Made by a program: the position numbers and the translations under genes. A stretch of DNA of 7,349 bases from Faeciplasma avium (GTDB taxonomy: Bacteria > Bacillota > Clostridia > Oscillospirales > Ruminococcaceae): NCBI GenBank assembly GCA_018713505.1, contig DVOL01000086.1, forward strand, positions 1-7,349. Reading direction: 5' to 3'. The notes beneath the pieces were generated by a model. It was not told the origin of the DNA. It did no database searches and worked only from the letters and a program-made list of their open reading frames with translations. This document shows, piece by piece, positions 5,174 to 7,349 of this stretch (its first letter is position 1; the number at the start of each line of letters is the position of its first letter).

Positions 5174-5869
5174 ATGCTGGAAAAACTGAAAAAGGAAGTC
5201 TACGAGGCAAATATGCTGCTGCCGAGGTACGGTCTTATCACCTTTACCTGGGGCAATGTCTCGGGAATCGACCGTGAGCTTGGTCTTGTCGTAATCAAGC
5301 CCTCGGGAGTCGAGTACGATGAGATGAAGCCGGAGGATATGGTGGTTGTAGACCTCGAGGGCAGGGTCGTAGAGGGCGATTTGAACCCCTCCTCAGACAC
5401 TCCAACACACATTGAGTTCTACAAGGCGTTTCCAAACATAGGCGGAGTTACCCACACCCACTCCACCAACGCCGTATGCTTTGCACAGGCGGGCAGGGGA
5501 ATCCCTCCGCTCGGCACGACTCACGGCGACTATTTCTACGGCGAGATTCCCTGCACAAGGAAGATGACTCCCGAGGAGATTTCTGGTGAGTATGAGAAGA
5601 ACACGGGTCTTGTCATAGTAGAGACCTTCAAGGACCTCGACCCGGACGCCATCCCGGCAGTTTTGGTACACTCGCACGGTCCCTTTACATGGGGTAAGGA
5701 CCCTGTAGACTCCGTTCACCACTCCGTCATACTTGAGGAGTGCGCTAAGATGGCTATGGGAGCCTTCGCACTCAACCCCGGGCTGAGCCGTATGCAGCAG
5801 GAGCTTCTTGACAAGCATTATCTTAGAAAGCACGGCAAGAACGCCTACTATGGTCAGAAGAAAAAATAG
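5174..5869 (+). CDS. araD: L-ribulose-5-phosphate 4-epimerase
   Basis: 231 aa, the exact length typical of AraD. This class II aldolase/adducin-fold enzyme converts L-ribulose 5-phosphate to D-xylulose 5-phosphate by retro-aldol/aldol chemistry with a Zn2+-type metal, feeding L-arabinose (or L-ascorbate/L-xylulose) carbon into the pentose phosphate pathway. Visible motifs: GNVS (27-30) and KPSG (42-45) for phosphate binding, SSDTPTH (73-79), metal ligands H94 and H96 in VTHTHS, the catalytic acid D119 in HGDYFYGEIPCTR, H166/H168 in LVHSHGPFTWG, and the C-terminal tyrosine in NAYYGQ. These distinguish AraD from fuculose- and rhamnulose-phosphate aldolases. ATG 5174 has AAAGGA 10 nt upstream. 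No araA, araB or transport gene is in the window, so it is a detached epimerase here; no clear promoter was found in the 72-nt gap before it. Confidence 0.96.
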   Translation: MLEKLKKEVYEANMLLPRYGLITFTWGNVSGIDRELGLVVIKPSGVEYDEMKPEDMVVVDLEGRVVEGDLNPSSDTPTHIEFYKAFPNIGGVTHTHSTNAVCFAQAGRGIPPLGTTHGDYFYGEIPCTRKMTPEEISGEYEKNTGLVIVETFKDLDPDAIPAVLVHSHGPFTWGKDPVDSVHHSVILEECAKMAMGAFALNPGLSRMQQELLDKHYLRKHGKNAYYGQKKK

Positions 5870-5880
5870 CTAAGATGATA

Positions 5881-5912
5881 AAAAGGTCCGCCCCTTTACA
5901 TGGGACGGACCT
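5881..5912. terminator. Terminator between the convergent araD and UPF0371 genes
   Basis: Arms AGGTCCG-CCC (5884-5893) and GGG-A-CGGACCT (5902-5912) pair with one bulged base. On the minus strand the stem is followed by five T (5885-5881 side, TTTTTATC), a strong intrinsic terminator for the leftward gene. On the plus strand the stem is followed by ATTAATTA, a poorer U tract, so termination of araD may be weaker. Confidence 0.85.
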
Positions 5913-5917
5913 ATTAA

Positions 5918-7349
5918 TTATCCGTGGTAGAGATTCTTCGACTGATAAACCGGCTCGCAGGTGACATTGACTCCCAGCTTCTTAAAGGTCTTTTGGTCAA
6001 CAGAGGAAAGAATCACGCTTGAGTGGACCTCCGAGCCTTTCAGGTTTTTAAGCTGGTCCATGGCAAGCTGTGCCGTGGGATTTGTGGCGGCGCATATGCT
6101 AAGAGCTAGCAGGACCTCGTCGGTATGAAGCCTTGGGTTTTCATTTCCCAGATGGTCCACCTTGAGCCTTTGTATCGGCTCTATCACAACAGGAGAGATA
6201 AGCATGATATCGTCCGCTATCCCTGCCAGCTCTTTGAGGGAGTTGAGCAGCAGAGCGGCGCAGCAGCCGAGAAGCTTTCCCGTCCTGCCGGTGAGGATTT
6301 TACCGTTTGGGAGCTCTATCGCTGCGGCAGACTCCCCTGTCAGCCTGGCCTTATTTATTGCAGGCTCGACCACCCTTCTCTCGCCGAGCTTTATGTTAGC
6401 CTTTTTCATTATCAGCTCGATTTTCATAAGCTCATCGTCTCCCGCCTCGCCTCTGACTCTGCGGCAGACTGCCGAGTAGTATCTTCTTATTATTTCCTGG
6501 CGGGACGCCCTGACGCAGACATCATCGTCAACAATGCAAAAGCCCGCCATATTGACTCCCATATCCGTGGGCGACTTGTAGGGAGAGCTGCCCAAAATCA
6601 TGTCGAACATCGCATTGAGCACCGGGAAGGACTCGATGTCCCGATTGTAGTTTACAGCCGGCTGACCGTAAGCCTCCAGATGGTAGGGGTCTATCATATT
6701 AATATCGTTTAAGTCCGCCGTCGCCGCCTCGTAAGCCGAGTTGACGGGGTGGTTTAAGGGTATATTCCAGATGGGGAAGGTCTCAAACTTTGCATATCCT
6801 GCGCATATTCCCCTTTTATGGTCGTGATACAGCTGGGAAAGGCAGGTTGCCATCTTGCCGCTTCCGGGTCCCGGAGCGGTGACGACGATAAGCTCCCTTG
6901 TAGTCTCGATATAATCGTTCTTGCCGTAGCCCTGCTCGCTTATAACCATGTCAAGCTCTCTGGGATAGCCTTCAATCTCGTAATGCCTGTAGACCCTTAT
7001 CCCCTGCTCGGTGAGCCTTCTTTCAAAAGCCTGAACCGCCGGCTGGTTGTTATACATCGACAGAACAACGCTCCCGACATAAAGCCCGTAGTTGCGAAAA
7101 GCGTCGATAAGCCTTAAAACATCCATGTCGTAGGTTATCCCGATGTCAAGACGGACCTTGCTCTTTTCTATATCCACAGAGTTTATAACTATGACTATCT
7201 CCGCACGGTCCCTTAGCTGAAGGAGCATCTTCAGCTTGGAATCTGGCAGGAAGCCGGGCAGCACCCTTGCCGCATGATAATCGTCAAAAAGCTTGCCTCC
7301 AAACTCTAAATAGAGCTTGCCGCCGAACTGCTTTATCCTCTTTTCTATA
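5918..7349 (-). CDS. UPF0371 (DUF1846) family protein, 5' end outside the window
   Basis: 476 residues are visible, with the frame open through the right edge. Family members are about 495 aa, so only ~20 N-terminal residues are missing. The first visible part reads IEKRIKQFGGKLYLEFGGKL, then DDYHAARVLPGF, matching the conserved UPF0371 N-terminus. Other family hallmarks: LDIGITYDMDVLRLID, VVTAPGPGSGKMATCLSQLY (P-loop-like glycine stretch encoded about 6854-6880), AKFETFPIWNIPLNHPVN, SPTDMGVNMAGF, VDHLGNENPRLHTDEVL and LKGSEVHSSVIL near the C-terminus. Structures exist for the family, but to my knowledge no biochemical function is established. It is widespread in Clostridia and streptococci and is presumed cytoplasmic. 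Starts inside the visible frame (for example around 7264) are internal codons and should not be used. It is convergent with araD and ends at the shared terminator. Confidence 0.96.
   Translation of the reverse strand, partial: IEKRIKQFGGKLYLEFGGKLFDDYHAARVLPGFLPDSKLKMLLQLRDRAEIVIVINSVDIEKSKVRLDIGITYDMDVLRLIDAFRNYGLYVGSVVLSMYNNQPAVQAFERRLTEQGIRVYRHYEIEGYPRELDMVISEQGYGKNDYIETTRELIVVTAPGPGSGKMATCLSQLYHDHKRGICAGYAKFETFPIWNIPLNHPVNSAYEAATADLNDINMIDPYHLEAYGQPAVNYNRDIESFPVLNAMFDMILGSSPYKSPTDMGVNMAGFCIVDDDVCVRASRQEIIRRYYSAVCRRVRGEAGDDELMKIELIMKKANIKLGERRVVEPAINKARLTGESAAAIELPNGKILTGRTGKLLGCCAALLLNSLKELAGIADDIMLISPVVIEPIQRLKVDHLGNENPRLHTDEVLLALSICAATNPTAQLAMDQLKNLKGSEVHSSVILSSVDQKTFKKLGVNVTCEPVYQSKNLYHG

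Noticed and set aside
6125..7117. Plus-strand open frames opposite the UPF0371 gene
   Set aside because: They are by-products of GC-rich codon third positions; the minus-strand protein matches its family along its whole length.
1..7349. CRISPR arrays, tRNA/rRNA genes, transposases or integrases
   Set aside because: No regularly spaced repeats, cloverleaf-like sequences or recombinase motifs were seen on either strand.

Overview
The window looks like a chromosomal stretch of a Gram-positive anaerobe of the class Clostridia, most likely an Oscillospirales/Ruminococcaceae-type gut bacterium. This is inferred from strong GGAGG ribosome sites, frequent GTG/TTG starts, the UPF0371 (DUF1846) protein, the clostridial-style small hypothetical genes, and the XRE/SLOG pair typical of mobile islands in Firmicutes. 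No taxonomic marker gene is present.

Left part (1 to about 1415): a more AT-rich piece with a foreign look. A SLOG-family gene runs leftward off the window edge, behind a leader of about 245 nt that holds a 15-codon reading frame and a terminator-like hairpin. Divergent from it is a small XRE-family HTH repressor. The two promoters are back to back, and an inverted repeat lies between them, so the repressor probably controls both genes. A strong intrinsic terminator follows the repressor.

Junction (about 1410 to 1417): a second promoter/RBS region starts a reading frame whose first ~13 codons look like the beginning of another small HTH regulator. It runs in frame into the C-terminal half of an M20 hydantoinase/carbamoylase-type amidohydrolase that lacks its N-terminal ~200 residues. 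This appears to be an island-host fusion scar. An intact iron-dependent alcohol dehydrogenase follows 29 nt downstream and may be transcribed from the same promoter.

Middle (3249 to 3583): a gene-free stretch with a terminator and three further strong hairpins in a row, possibly an interspersed palindromic repeat.

Right part: a leftward, translationally coupled trio of small unknown genes (4548 to 3584). Divergent from it is a YfcE-type metallophosphoesterase with a near-consensus promoter, followed by L-ribulose-5-phosphate 4-epimerase (AraD). Convergent to AraD, across a terminator, is a UPF0371/DUF1846 protein whose N-terminus lies beyond the right edge.

There is no CRISPR array, tRNA, rRNA or recognisable transposase. 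The least explained parts are the structured leader of the SLOG gene, the chimeric HTH/M20 reading frame, the hairpin cluster and the small-gene trio.
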